A stretch of 64,000 bases of DNA, taken from positions 27,410 through 91,409 of the forward strand of contig CAUYUJ010000686.1 in NCBI GenBank assembly GCA_963575745.1, written 5' to 3'. This document shows, piece by piece, positions 41,030 to 51,457 of the stretch. The DNA is from Prorocentrum cordatum. Its lineage: Eukaryota; Sar; Dinophyceae; Prorocentrales; Prorocentraceae. The stretch's first letter is position 1. The number at the start of each line of letters is the position of its first letter. The notes beneath the pieces are model-generated. The model made no database searches and was not told the origin of the DNA. It saw nothing but the letters and a program-made list of their open reading frames with translations. A program made the translations under genes and the position numbers.

Positions 41030-41165
41030 GGCCCTGGGACACACACATAAATTCACACAAATGAAAGGATCCCCCATATTCTCCCGTGTTTTCTGGGTTC
41101 TTGTCTCTCCCCCCCCACTTCCCATACTTTCCCATATTGCGAAGGCCTTACGGCCGTTGCCGCCG
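41030..41165 (-). repeat. AT-rich 165-bp dispersed repeat, copy 3
   Basis: CACACAAATGAAAGGATCCC, TTTTCTGGGTTCTTGTCTC and CCCATACTTTCCCATATT are the reverse complement of copies 1 and 2. Confidence 0.7.
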
Positions 41166-41204
41166 ACCCTGAAGATGACGAAAGACAACACGAGGGGGGG
41201 GGCA

Positions 41205-41275
41205 GGAGGAGGAGGAGGAGGAGGAGGAGGCGGAAGGGAGTAGGAGGAGGAAGGGTGAAGGGGGAGGAGGAGGAG
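41205..41275. repeat. (GGA)n microsatellite
   Basis: GGAGGA tract with a GGGTGAAGG interruption. Confidence 0.9.
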
Positions 41276-41329
41276 GCCTTATGGATGTTGGTTGGGATCT
41301 CGTGGTTGACCTCTCGGGGGCGTCTGGAA

Positions 41330-41935
41330 GGCAACTTGAAGCCTCTTGGGGCCTCTTCGGGCCTCTTTTGGGCCTCTTGGGGCTTCCGGAGGCCGTCTTC
41401 GGCGCATCTTGGGGGCGTCTTGGCGCCGCTCGGGGGCCTCGTGGGGCCTTTTGGGGGCCTCTTGGGGCTTCCCGGGGGCCTCTTAGGGCGGAAGTCTCGA
41501 ATTCTCGGTTCCTCGTCCCCCTCTTGGCCGTTTCTTGGGCCCGTCTTGGGGCCCTATTGGGCCGTCTTGGGCGCCTCTTCGGCTGTCCTGGGGCCTTCTT
41601 GGGCCGTCTTGGGGCCCTCTTGTAGGCCTCTTGGGGCGCTCTTGGGGGCCTCTTGGGGGCCTCTTTGGCCGTCTTGGAGTGTCGGAAAGCCGAAAAGGCG
41701 AGAAGGCCAAAATCATTCAAAAACCGATGTAAAATTGACGATTTTGGCGCCTGGGGCCCTCTTGGGTGTGCTCTTGGGGCTCTCTTGGAGCGTCTAGAGG
41801 GCCTCTTGGGCCGTCTTCGGGCCGTCTTGGGCGTCTTGGGGCCATCGTTCGTCGAGTCGAGGCCCTCTTGTACCCTTTTGGGGGTGTCTTCTGTCGCTCT
41901 TGGCTCGTCTTGAAGCTTTTCTGAGCTCCGGGACC
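41330..41935. repeat. CTTGGGGCCTCTT degenerate repeat
   Basis: 600 bp of 12-16-bp words such as GGCCTCTTGGGGC and CGTCTTGGGGCC with no stable longer period. All overlapping ORFs (Leu/Gly/Pro-rich on both strands) are repeat translations. Confidence 0.75.
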
Positions 41936-42089
41936 CCCGGGGAGGATGCGTATCTGGGTGGCGACCCCCCCGGGGACCCCCCCCGGCGCCCCCCCCCCCT
42001 CCCCCCCCTCCCGGCGGGGAGGGTAGGGAGGGGCTTCGCCACGACTCAACTACGACGTTGCTCAATGTCGCTTTGGCTCGCGCGCTCAA

Positions 42090-42185
42090 GGAGACGGGGA
42101 ACGACGAAGACGACGAGGGACAACGGAGACGGAGACGACGAGGACACGACGGAGACGACGACGACGACGACGACGACGCTGATCC
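42090..42185. repeat. (GAC)n microsatellite
   Basis: GACGAC tract with GGAGAC variants. Confidence 0.85.
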
Positions 42186-42484
42186 ACGCAAGACGACGAC
42201 ACCGGGATGCGTCTTCCACACGCCGACAGGGTCGGCGGATTTTCCTGAGAGTCGACGATTACTTGTGTCTGTGTCTTTCTCTCCCTCCTGACTGAACCCC
42301 TTCCCCCTGGGAGCGGTGCTGCGTCCCTGGCGCCCGCTCTCTCTCGAGGCACAGCCCAGGGGGGGGGCCCGAGGGGCGGCCCCGGGAGGCCGCGAGAGAC
42401 GCTGCACGGCAGCGCCCCGCTTGCGGGCAGGCACCGCTCGGAGTTCAGATGCGGTCGGGCCGAGGTGTTCCATTGAAGGGGCCC

Positions 42485-42640
42485 TGGGACGCACAAATAG
42501 ATGCACACAAATGAAAGGATTCCCCCTCTTTTCCTATGTTTTCTGGGTTTCTGTCTTCCCCCCCGCTTCCCATATTTTCCCGTATTTTTTGGGGAATCGA
42601 CGATTAATTGTGTTTGTGTTTTTCCCCGCATACAGATTTA
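42485..42640 (-). repeat. AT-rich 165-bp dispersed repeat, copy 4
   Basis: GCACACAAATGAAAGGATTC, TGTTTTCTGGGTTTCTGTC, CCCATATTTTCCCGTATT and AATCGACGATTAATTGTG: the fullest copy. Confidence 0.75.
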
Positions 42641-42756
42641 GCATCGCTCGGACGTGTGCATTTTTCCTTCGGCGAGGACCCTCGAGGAGCATCCTCGATC
42701 ATTTGGCGAAAAGACCACGCACGAAACCGAACAAAAACGCAGGAAATGGACGTCCG

Positions 42757-42924
42757 GGCCAGATAGAAGAAGAACGAACCACAGAAGCATAAACTTTTGG
42801 CGCTCCGCGCGGATTTTTGCATTCGCGCTGGACCCCCCTCCCTGGCGCGCGGAGGCGCGGATCCAAGAAATCCGCGCGGATCGCCCCCAAAGTTTTTGTT
42901 GATGTGGTTTGTTTTTTTTTTCCA
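42757..42924. mobile_element. Palindromic MITE-like element
   Basis: The left part AAACTTTTGGCG-CTCCGCGCGGATTTTT (42788-42815) and the right part AAATCCGCGCGGATCGCC then CCAAAGTTTTTG (42865-42900) are inverted. Outer words GAACGAACCACA and TGTGGTTTGTTT extend the pairing. It abuts the next palindrome at 42925. Confidence 0.6.
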
Positions 42925-43108
42925 AGGCCTCCGAGAAGGGGTCGGAGTAGACGGGGTCGAAGGATCGTGCCGCACCGCCGATGCATCGGCGATGCGGCTC
43001 GGTGCGGAGCCCGACTTTCGCCTCGCCGACGGCGCCAATGCATCGCCGACATCGGCGATGCGGCGCGATCCTTCGACCCCATCTACTCCGACCCGATCTA
43101 GGAGGCCT
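42925..43108. mobile_element. 184-bp near-perfect palindromic element
   Basis: Both ends start AGGCCTCC inward. GGTCGGAGTAGACGGGGTCG, AAGGATCGTGCCGCA and CGCCGATG at left match, inverted, GATGCGGCGCGATCCTTCG, ACCCCATCTACTCCGACC at right. Arms of about 75-80 bp surround a CGGAGCCCGACTTTCGCC loop. No ORF. Confidence 0.75.
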
Positions 43109-43109
43109 C

Positions 43110-43935
43110 TAGGCTCTAGGTATAAGATCAAGATCGCCCTCGAGGGCGCGAAGTTATTCGCGCTTCGCGGTTCGGCTCCGATTCCTCTTGATCCTCCTTT
43201 TCTCCCCTGTGGGGCGTCGCGAGAGCGCGAAGTTAGGCGTCCTTGAATGCGGTCGGACCGAGGTAGAAGATCGAGGTCGGTTCGGGGGGGGGTACCCTAA
43301 TCTCGGCGGCGAGCGAGGGAGGGAAGAGAATAGGAGAAGGCCCTCTCAGAGGGCGGCGGGACTTCTCAGAAGCCCTCCGGCCTTCTGAGTCGAGGTCGGT
43401 TCACGGAGGGTATACCCTAGTGTTCTGCGTGCTTCTTGGATGTCTTGTGCATCCGGGGGGGGGGGGGGGGCCCTCGAGGTGTTTCTTAGGTTTGGGGCCA
43501 AGCGGAGCGGGCCCACCCCCCCATCTTCTTGGAGGATGCTCTTCTGCCCTAGGTCCGATCGTACGCTCAATACAAGCCTCGGAAAAAATAGCGAACACCC
43601 ATGCCACATTCATCTGTGAACGCCTCCCCCTCCCCCCAATGTTCACAGTTGCCGGTGGGTCTGACGAGTTGCACCTCGACCGCAGTCTCCCCCGCGCGTG
43701 CCAACTTAGAGTTTTGGGGGGGCAGGGGGGGGTGTTCACTAATTGTCTCCCTCTACCGTATGGACCACCGGACCACGTCGGTCTGCCCGGACTGATCTAG
43801 CCTCACCCCCACAGGTCGGTCGAAAAGACGCGTCGCCAAGCCTCACAGCCAGAGCGAAGATAGGGAAGCGCTCGGGTCCAGAGGGGGCTCGCTGTTCCCC
43901 GCGCCCTTCCACCGAGGCTCCCCTGGCGTGCCTGG
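43110..43935. other. No gene recognised
   Basis: GCGCGAAGTTA occurs at 43147 and 43218, and GGAGGGTATACCCTAG-like words lie at 43285-43415. Several G-runs. ORFs up to 126 codons lack features. Confidence 0.35.
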
Positions 43936-43939
43936 AAGG

Positions 43940-44060
43940 ACGCTCCTCCTCCTCCTGCTCTCCTCCCCTCTCCTCCCCCTCCTGCCCTCCCCCCCTCCTC
44001 TCCTCCCCCTCTGCTCCTCCTCCTTCCTCCTCCTCCTCCTCCTCCTCCCCTACCTCTCGC
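43940..44060. repeat. (TCC)n microsatellite
   Basis: CTCCTC tract just upstream of the LINE remnant. Confidence 0.85.
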
Positions 44061-44261
44061 CGTCACCCCTCATTCCTCCTCTCTCGGAGCTGTGTGGCTC
44101 TCAGCACAGCAGGAGCTCCACCAACCTGCCACACCGTACCACCCATGGGTGGAGGTCACAAACAAAAATGGGTGGAGGTCACTAACATGCGGGGCGGCAG
44201 GCCTAGGCTGGCCTGCTGTACCTACTCATCCTTCCCTCCACCCGCAGGAATCGTCTTCGCC

Positions 44262-44834
44262 ATGGTATTGAGAGGTTTGGCACATCATGTTGAATGGGAC
44301 GATCACACCCGTCTGGAGGAGATATCGACTCTAACGCCGACCGTCGATATTCTGATGCTCAACGCAAGTGAGCGCGCCGCAATGAAGGACGAGGACGAGA
44401 CGAAGATAAACTTGCCGAACCACACTTGCGTGAAGTCCGGGTCCCGAAATTCATGGAGGCCAAACCGCTCGTACGGCCTGGCGGTGATGTTCAACGCGGA
44501 GATGAAGGGCACTCTGCAGCAGATCTTGTTCCCACCAAGGCCAGGGGGTATTGAAGGGCGGATCGCCATGAATAAGTTTCGCATTGGAGCACGTACGGTG
44601 GTTTTCTTTCCTTTCCCTGTTTACATGCCGCCCAAGGGTACTACGCCGTCACTGTTGAAAGAGGCGGTCGATAAATGCACGACATGGTTTACCGAGACAG
44701 GTGACAAGCTTGGACATCAATGTTTCAGTATCATGGGAGGAGATCTGGACTGCTCATTCGGCATCCGAAGGGACGCCACCAGGAGCAAGTACTACCGAGC
44801 TGTTCATGCAGTTGGGAAAAAACAGGGGTGGAAA
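44262..44834 (+). pseudogene. LINE endonuclease domain, N-terminal part
   Basis: From the ATG at 44262 the frame reads MVLRGLAHHVEWDDHTRLEE then VDILMLNASE, the start of an AP-endonuclease-like (EEP) domain, in which canonical forms read N.RGL..K...(A)DIL.L.E. Further on it has YGLAVMFNAEMKG, VFFPFPVYMPPKG and SIMGGDLDCSFG, the last corresponding to the GDFN motif, with GDLD here. A run of six A (44817-44822) is followed by a frame change. The next 985 bp continue the same protein. Non-LTR retrotransposon endonucleases nick the target to prime reverse transcription. Active-site Asn-to-Asp and Glu changes suggest decay. Confidence 0.6.
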
Positions 44835-45808
44835 TAGCAGTTTCACAGCGCGTTCGAGACGCGATCGAGGAGAATCACCTGACCCGTGCAAGCAGATTTT
44901 GGGATACGGGGCCAACATATATCAGCGGCGCCGCTAGTAACAAGATCGACCATTACATCGTGCCCACCGAATCCAAGCAGCGCATCATCACCATCAAGAC
45001 GCATCGAGTGCTCGGACGGCGACTGCAACGGCGCGTGACTACCCTGCCGCAGGACCTTGTCCCACTGCACGATGAGGGTGAGGAGTCCAAGGGGGAGTAC
45101 TTGTGCATGCACGAGTTGTACGACGGCACAGCTTTCGGAGCTACGCCTCCGACTATGAAGGCACTCGATGCACATGTCACTTTTGTACATCAGCCACGCA
45201 ACGAGTACTCACTAGCCGTTCGTACGAATATGCGTCCATGGTGTATGACAACATCTGCGAGCAAGGTATCATACATTCGGCACGCGTGGACCATGGCAAA
45301 CAAGACACCGAGAAAGTACCCTACTCGATCGGTTTCGTTTGATTTTCGGCCCGAGCCTGAGCCATCTTACACGTGTGGACAATGCGGCCTCATCCATGGC
45401 GGGCTCGGTCTGGGAATACTACCTGATTCCACAGAACGAGGCGACGGAGCAGAGCACGGAGATGTAGTACTTGGCTACTGGGACATCTCGCCCACGGCTG
45501 TCGAGCTACAGATGCAACGTCTTCGATGGATTAGCACAATTGTCAGGAATCCTGGGAACCACGAGCAGGTCATCATGGGTGTTTTCGGCACGACTCGTCT
45601 GGATGAATACGTCAAGCGCCGCCGTTTAGACAACACTGGCAGAGAATATGAGCACAGCACTCCCTGGGCAAAGCAGTGGTTAGGCGATATGAACAGACTG
45701 GCTAAGGTAGTACAGCGCTACAGCGACATTCACTACGAGGTATACGGGCACAGGCCAGACTTAGATTGTACGACTGGATGGCACGACACACAGCACATCG
45801 CATACTAA
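44823..45808 (+). pseudogene. LINE remnant: endonuclease end plus C-terminal region, RT missing
   Basis: After the frameshift, ASRFWDTGPTYISGAASNKI then DHYIVPTE gives the conserved (S/N)xIDHxxV end of the endonuclease. A basic stretch follows, then Ser/Arg-rich sequence, YTCGQCGL (a CxxC pair), and PTAVELQMQRLRWISTIV then NPWA-like TPWAKQWLGDMNRL. That last part resembles the region after the reverse transcriptase in dinoflagellate LINEs. No RT palm motif (YADD-type) occurs between, so roughly 500-600 residues expected in a LINE are absent. The frame stays open for 320 codons across the junction, so the shortened form may have been copied as such. Confidence 0.5.
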
Positions 45809-46400
45809 TCCTTTTCCTTGCCTTCATGTGTCAGATGTCCCACAACCACGGCCTCAAACTGGGAGTGGTAATGGGATGTGAGTCACATTGAGCTCTGTCC
45901 ATCAAGATCGAGTTTAGCTTTCACTGCCATGGCGAAGTGGCAGCCACGACAACTACGGCAAGGACTCTTGCTCTCTGAGACTCTTGAGCGCGGTGGCACT
46001 GGCACTATAGAGTAGCAGCATCACGTTCAATGCTTCACACATGCATGCATGTCGTGTAGCACGGCGCAGTGAGCACGCGATGCGCATACTTGTATACAGA
46101 GTGTGCCCTGAGCGTCCACTAAGCATGTAACTACGTATATAGTTGCAGGTAGGGAGGGTTGAGCCTAGAGTTTCGCCCTCTCGTTTTGCTCAATTAGGAG
46201 GATGGAGACGGCCTAGGGCCGACGAGGGGCCCAAGGCTATATAGGCCCTCGCGGGCTCCCTCAGGTGTCCTTCCGCCTCGCCTAATGACAGAACCAGCAG
46301 CAACTCAGGACGCTGACAGGCGCCCAAATTTGTTAGGCTCGTGCCCCGTGCCCGAAGTCGAACTGCTGCCGAGGTCGCTCGCTCCTCCTCCTCCTCCTCC
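45809..46400. other. No gene recognised
   Basis: The LINE 3' flank includes CATGCATGCATG near 46041. No poly-A tail or simple-repeat tail closes the LINE. The (CTC)n at 46380-46400 runs into the gap. Confidence 0.4.
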
Positions 46401-46500
46401 NNNNNNNNNNNNNNNNNNNNNNNNNNNNNNNNNNNNNNNNNNNNNNNNNNNNNNNNNNNNNNNNNNNNNNNNNNNNNNNNNNNNNNNNNNNNNNNNNNNN
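46401..46500. other. Assembly gap (100 N)
   Basis: Exactly 100 N, the usual size for a gap of unknown length. It lies at the left edge of a tandem duplication, so the gap probably hides more copies. Confidence 0.98.
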
Positions 46501-47735
46501 GAGGCCTTTTGGGGCTTCCCGGGAGGCGGATATTCCATTCAGAGGGGCCCTGAGATCCTGGCGCCGTTTTTTTTCTGTATCCCCTGACTCCAGATCCGCC
46601 CTACTTTGGCTTTTTTCCCAACTTAAAGTTGCGTCGGAAATCCACCTACACGGGGCCGAACAAGTAGGGCGGAAATTGCTGCACCCAACATAAAATAGGG
46701 CGGAAATCCACAGAAGCAGGGCGGAAACAGCAACAGAAAAGTAGGGCGGAAATTGGCATCAGCGGGGCTTGAAAAGTAAGGCGGATATTCCAAGCCCTAC
46801 TTACGAATTTTCTCAAAGTAGGGCGGATCCGAAGTCAGGGGGGGCCAGGGCTTCCAGGGGCCCCGTGCTGCAAACCATCGGGGCGTCGCCTGTCTGGGTG
46901 CGCAGCCGCCGAGGGCGCCCTGTCGGAGGCAGCCCCCTGGTGGGGGGATGCTGTGAGGGCGTTTGCGGCTGGTGCCGGCGACCCCCTGTGCGAGGGGGAG
47001 AGGGCGAGGGAGCAGGTGGACGAGGAGGGGGGGGGAGGCTTCTTGGGTCTCCCATGGCCTCTTGGCGGTCTCTCGGGAGCCTCCTGGGGTCCCGTTGGGG
47101 GTCTTCCTGGGGGGCCCCTTGGAGCCTATATATATATATACATATATATATATGTGTGTGTGGGGCCTCTTGCGGGGCCCCTTGGGGGGCCTCGTGGAGG
47201 CCTTTTGGGGCTTCCCGGGAGGCGGATATTCCATTCAGAGGGGCCCTGAGATCCTGGCGCCGTTTTTTTTTCTGTATCCCCTGACTCCAGATCCGCCCTA
47301 CTTTGGCTTTTTTCCCAACTTAAAGTTGCGTCGGAAATCCACCTACACGGGGCCGAACAAGTAGGGCGGAAATTGCTGCACCCAACATAAAATAGGGCGG
47401 AAATCCACAGAAACAGCAACAAAAAAGTAGGGCGGAAACTGGCGTCAGCGGGGCTTGAAAAGCAAGGCGGAAATTTCAAGCCCTACTTACGAATTTTCCC
47501 AAAGTAGGGCGGATCCGAAGTCAGGGGGGGCCAGGGCTTCCAGGGGCCCCGTGCTGCAAACCATCGGGGCGTCGCCTGTCTGGGTGCGCAGCCGCCGAGG
47601 GCGCCCTGTCGGAGGCAGCCCCCTGGTGGGGGGATGCTGTGAGGGCGTTTGCGGCTGGTGCCGGCGACCCCCTGTGCGAGGGGGAGAGGGCGAGGGAGCA
47701 GGTGGACGAGGAGGGGGGGGAGGCTTCTTGGGTCT
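46501..47735. repeat. 693-bp tandem duplication
   Basis: Copy 1 is 46501-47193 and copy 2 starts at 47194 and runs to about 47735, near-identical with a 12-bp deletion (around 47410) and a few substitutions. Each copy has a GTAGGGCGGAAAT motif several times in both orientations and a CTTGGG-rich part. A (TA)n/(TG)n tract at 47128-47160 lies in copy 1. ORFs of about 145-171 codons in both copies are identical by duplication and have no domain. Confidence 0.9.
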
Positions 47736-48136
47736 CCTGTCTTTTCGTCGCTCACATCGCTGGATGTGTCTGGGACGGCGGGTCTACACCTCCCTTTTCC
47801 CGGCCCTCGGAGGCCCCTGCCGGGGCCCCCCGGGAGCATCAGGAAGCGCGCCGGGATGGGAAGCTGGTCCCTCCTCCTCCTCCTCCAACTAACATACTTG
47901 TAGGCCTACACTAGAAACGAGGCCAGAGAGTCTACACAACGGGAGTTTTACGTCTCCTCCTCCTTTCTCCTCCTCCCCCTCCTCCTTCAAGCGACAGCAT
48001 TGTCCGCTTCTTTCCGAATGCCCCTTTGGCGTGCCTTTTCGGCTCGCCACGCAAACGGGTTTCATCAGCCCATTGTCCCTGGGATCGGGCACCCAGACCA
48101 GCGCCAGACGGGGGTGGTGGTGAGGGGGATGCTTTT

Positions 48137-48224
48137 CTTAGAAGCCCGCCTGCTGCTTAGAAAGCGCAGGCCCTCATCTACAGATGTGAGGCCGGCGCCT
48201 TCTAAGAAGCAGCCTGCTTCTAGG
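48137..48224. repeat. Long hairpin-forming inverted repeat
   Basis: CTTAGAAGCCCGCCTGCTGC-TTAGAA pairs with TTCTAAGAAGCAGCCTGC-TTCTAGG. An inner stem GGCCCTCATC / GATGTGAGGCC encloses a short loop. Non-coding. Confidence 0.7.
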
Positions 48225-48829
48225 AAGCCCTCCTCCCTCCCCCCACCCCCTTGTGCGCGCCGCCAACAACGAGCCGGGATGGAAAGCTGGTCCCTGGGAT
48301 AGGGTTCAGACCTCCAGAGGACCATGCTGAGACACGAAGTCGTTTCAGAGTGGATGGTGTCGGGTCGGTTGTTGCCAGCGGTGTCCCTGGCCCAAGGTGC
48401 CCCCAGGATTCCCAAGGAGGCACCCACGGCCTCCAGCGCACCCCTCTCGAGGCCCAGAGGTTCCCAGGGGGCCAGAACTTGGGCGAACAGCTGGGGACAC
48501 CTTGGGCCATGGACGCCTGAATCGGGGAAACGTAGAACTCGAGTTCGCCGGAACTCGGGTTTGCCGACGCTTTTCGACAGGCCCGCCGTGGATTTTGATG
48601 GCCCAGTTTTCGTGGGATGTGTACAGCGGTGGCTCGCGTCAAATCTCATATTGGGTCTCGTCATTTTCCTGACGGCCATGTCAGGCCAACCCGAGTCCCC
48701 CGACCCCGAGTCTTACGTCTCTCCGACAACAGCAACCCCGATCGGGGGATGGCATCGTGTCGCCCGTGCACTGGCGATGACGTGCGGAGTGGATGGGGTT
48801 CCAGGCATCCGATGTTTTGTTTTTTGCAT

Positions 48830-48965
48830 TGCGTGGTCCCTGGAAGTCCAGACCCCTTCCCCGGGGTTGGTCTTCCATCCCGGGCCGTGTTCTCGCCATC
48901 CCCGAGCCCAGCGAGGGCCCCCCCAGAGGCCGAGAACGGCCAAAAACCATCCGCCGTGATCTCCA
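48830..48965 (-). repeat. Double-hairpin dispersed repeat, inverted copy
   Basis: Reverse-complement relative of the adjacent 48960-49140 copy: GGCCGAGAACGGCCAAAAAC, GGGCCCCCCCAG-type and CATCCCGGGCCG words are in opposite order. The two copies sit head to head around CTCGAGTCATG. Confidence 0.55.
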
Positions 48966-49145
48966 GACCTCCTCGAGTCATGAAAAAAACACGACGGGAG
49001 GTTTTTCGCTATTTTCGGCCTCTGAGGGCCCTTACCGGGCCTCGGGGCCGTCAAAAAACGACTCGGGATGAAAAACCGGTCTCGGGGCATGGGTCTGGAC
49101 CTCTGGGGGTCGCGTCATGAAAAAATCATGACGTCGGGGGTTTGG
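48966..49145 (+). repeat. Double-hairpin dispersed repeat, copy 2
   Basis: The left hairpin region is GTCATGAAAAAAACACGACG and the right hairpin CGTCATGA-AAAAA-TCATGACG (49113-49133), with CGTCAAAAAACGACTCGGGA between. Confidence 0.75.
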
Positions 49146-49486
49146 GTCTCTGGTGCCCCGAAGAGGTCTGAGGTCCCTGCCCTTGTAATATTTGTTGACG
49201 GTCCCAGGGCACGGCGAATGCTCCTGGAAGCCGGAAACGGCTAAAAGCCTTCGCCGTGACCTCTGCAAGCCGCGAGCTCAGGGGCAACGATAGGGGGGGA
49301 TAGGCATAATAAGGGGGATGCAGCGACTCCCAATCGCCCATTGATTGCCGATAGCGGCCCGATAGCCCCAGCCTGCCCAGGAACGTTCGGATTCACTATC
49401 GGGGGCTTGTCGCCGATCTATCGGCGATGGATCGCCGACCGATTCCAGGTCGATGTTTCCCCCCCTATTCCTATCCCCTTCCCCTC

Positions 49487-49623
49487 CTCCGCCTCCTCCT
49501 CCTCCCTCCTCCTCCTCCTCCTCCTCCTCCTCCTCCTCCTCCTCCTCCTCCTCCTCCCCCTCCTCCTCCTCGCCTTCCTCCTCCTCGCCCTCGTCCTCCC
49601 CCTCCTCCCTCCTCCTCCTCCTC

Positions 49624-49655
<32 letters not shown>

Positions 49656-49657
49656 TG
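49487..49657. repeat. (TCC)n microsatellite
   Basis: CTCCTC tract of about 170 bp preceded by repeated CCGAT/ATCGG words (49330-49445). Confidence 0.9.
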
Positions 49658-49867
49658 CCGTTGCCCCTCGCAAGCACGTCTGGGGAGGGCACCGTGCTGC
49701 GGCGACGCGGCGCGACCGAGAGCTTCAGGGGGCCCCTCCGCCCCAGCGCGGTGCCGCCGCGCCCCGCGCCGCGGCACGCTCGCGGGGCTCCCCCCGTGCA
49801 GTGCTGCGGGGCTCGTCGGGGAGGCCGCCGAGAGGAGATGATTGTGTACTCTCCAGTCGTTAAACCC

Positions 49868-50055
49868 AGACCTCCTCGCGTCGTGAAAAAATCACGACGG
49901 GAGGTTTTTCGCTATTTTCGGCCTCCGGGGGCCCTCGCCGGGCCTCGGGACCGTCAAAAAACGACTCAGGATGACAAACCGGTCCTGGGGAAGGGGTCGA
50001 GAACTCTGGAGTCGACGTAATGAAAAAATCATTACGTCGGGGGTCTGGGGTCGTT
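49868..50055 (+). repeat. Double-hairpin dispersed repeat, copy 3
   Basis: The left hairpin is CGTCGTGA-AAAAA-TCACGACG (49878-49898) and the right GACGTAATGA-AAAA-ATCATTACGTC (50014-50038). Both are perfect and differ from the other copies by paired changes. Confidence 0.8.
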
Positions 50056-50171
50056 GAAAGCAGGTATTGTCTGGATCCCCAGCTCCCAATCTGCTGCGGG
50101 CGCCCTCCTGCGTCAAGAAGCTATGATGTGCCTTTGGCTGTCGTCTTGCCGTTCTCTGGGAAGGCCTGGAC

Positions 50172-50367
50172 TTATGTCGGGCACGTCCCCCTTACAGGGG
50201 GATTTTTGACGAAAAATGGAACAAACGTTCACCAAAAATACACCAAAAAGGCAAAACAATATTCGAAAAATAGTCCCCAGACTATTTTGGGATTATTTTT
50301 GGATTATGTTTGGGTATTTCTTTTTGTTCGTCGAAAATTCCCCTGTAGGGGGACAGGCCCGACTTAA
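50172..50367. mobile_element. MITE family M1, copy 2, with target duplication
   Basis: The left end is TTATGTCGGGCACGTCCCCC then TTACAGGGGGATTTTTGACG. The right end is the complement of TTAAGTCGGGCCTGTCCCCC then TACAGGGGAATTTTCGACG. GCCTGGAC flanks both sides (50164-50171 and 50368-50375), a probable 8-bp target duplication. The core is AT-rich without an ORF. A lone right end of the family is at 52715-52770. Confidence 0.8.
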
Positions 50368-50379
50368 GCCTGGACCCAA

Positions 50380-51440
50380 TCTACTATGTCCGCCGTCCTG
50401 CCTCATGCTTCCACCTGCCTCTTCCGACCGGCGTGCAAGCTTCTGGCACGTACATTTGTCGCTACCCGTGCCGTCGGCCCCCCCCCCCCCTTGCGTATAG
50501 CAGGAGGGCTGGGGGAGGCGAGCGGCGGGGGGCGGGGGGGGTCATCACGACAGGAGGTATGGGCTTTGAGAAGGGCCCAAGCATCCCCCCCCAGGGCGAC
50601 GCGCCAGTGTAAATTGCCTTCGTGCTTAGATATCAGCCTTGGCTCAGTTGTCTGGCCGCTTCCAGAGTGTTTCACGCCGCCGTCCCTGTGGTGAGCTAGC
50701 TCTGACCGCGCTGCGGAACAAGAACAAACACGACAGGAGGCATGGGCTTTGCTCGGCCTCCGGGAGCCCTCGCGGGCCCCCCGGGGCCATGCGTTCCGGT
50801 CGTCGAAAAAGCAGGTGTTGCAGGTGTTTGGGGCGTCCAGGTCCCGATCTGCTCGAGGCGTCCGCCTGCTTCCGTGGTCGAGCGGTGTCGCCCCTGCCCT
50901 CCTCTGCCGGGGGCGGGCGGAAGCCCGATCTGCTCCCAACGCCCTCCCATTTCTTCATGTCTCTAGCCACTTCTTCCGACCTGCGTGGAAACAGAAACAG
51001 AAACAGAAACGGTTGCAGGTGCACTTTGCGCGGTCTCGCGCCAATTATCTGTTGCTGTGCCCCAGCCTCGGTCATACCGCCCTCTGGACTTCTCCTTGCG
51101 GGCCGCGAATCAAAAAAGTGTAAACAGAAACGGGTCGCGATGAAACATTGGTCACGGGGAATGGGTCGAGACCTTGGAGGTCTCGACCTCAGGCGGCGCC
51201 GCGGGCTCGTGACGAGTTTCAAGTGCGCGTATATGTGCAAAGCGGCCTTCGCGCAAAGGGCGCCGCGTTGTTTGCCAAAGGGTCGGGCGACCCTTCGAAC
51301 GACGAAAAAATGGGATGAATGTGTTCTGCATGCTGGTCAGAGGTGAGACCTTTGGGGATCGACGGTGTGAAATTAGCCTGGCGAAGGACCCAACCATATG
51401 CAGTCGTGAATACCGCAAATATGAATATCGTTTTCGGTGG
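50380..51440. other. No gene recognised; partial double-hairpin-family fragments
   Basis: ACGACAGGAGG-TATGGGCTTT at 50547 and ACGACAGGAGGCATGGGCTT at 50728 are partial copies of the double-hairpin family, and GGTCGAGACCTTGGAGGTCTCGACC at 51162-51186 is a palindrome. ORFs up to 235 codons overlap on both strands without features. Confidence 0.4.
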
Positions 51441-51457
51441 CGCTACCTCTGGGTAGG

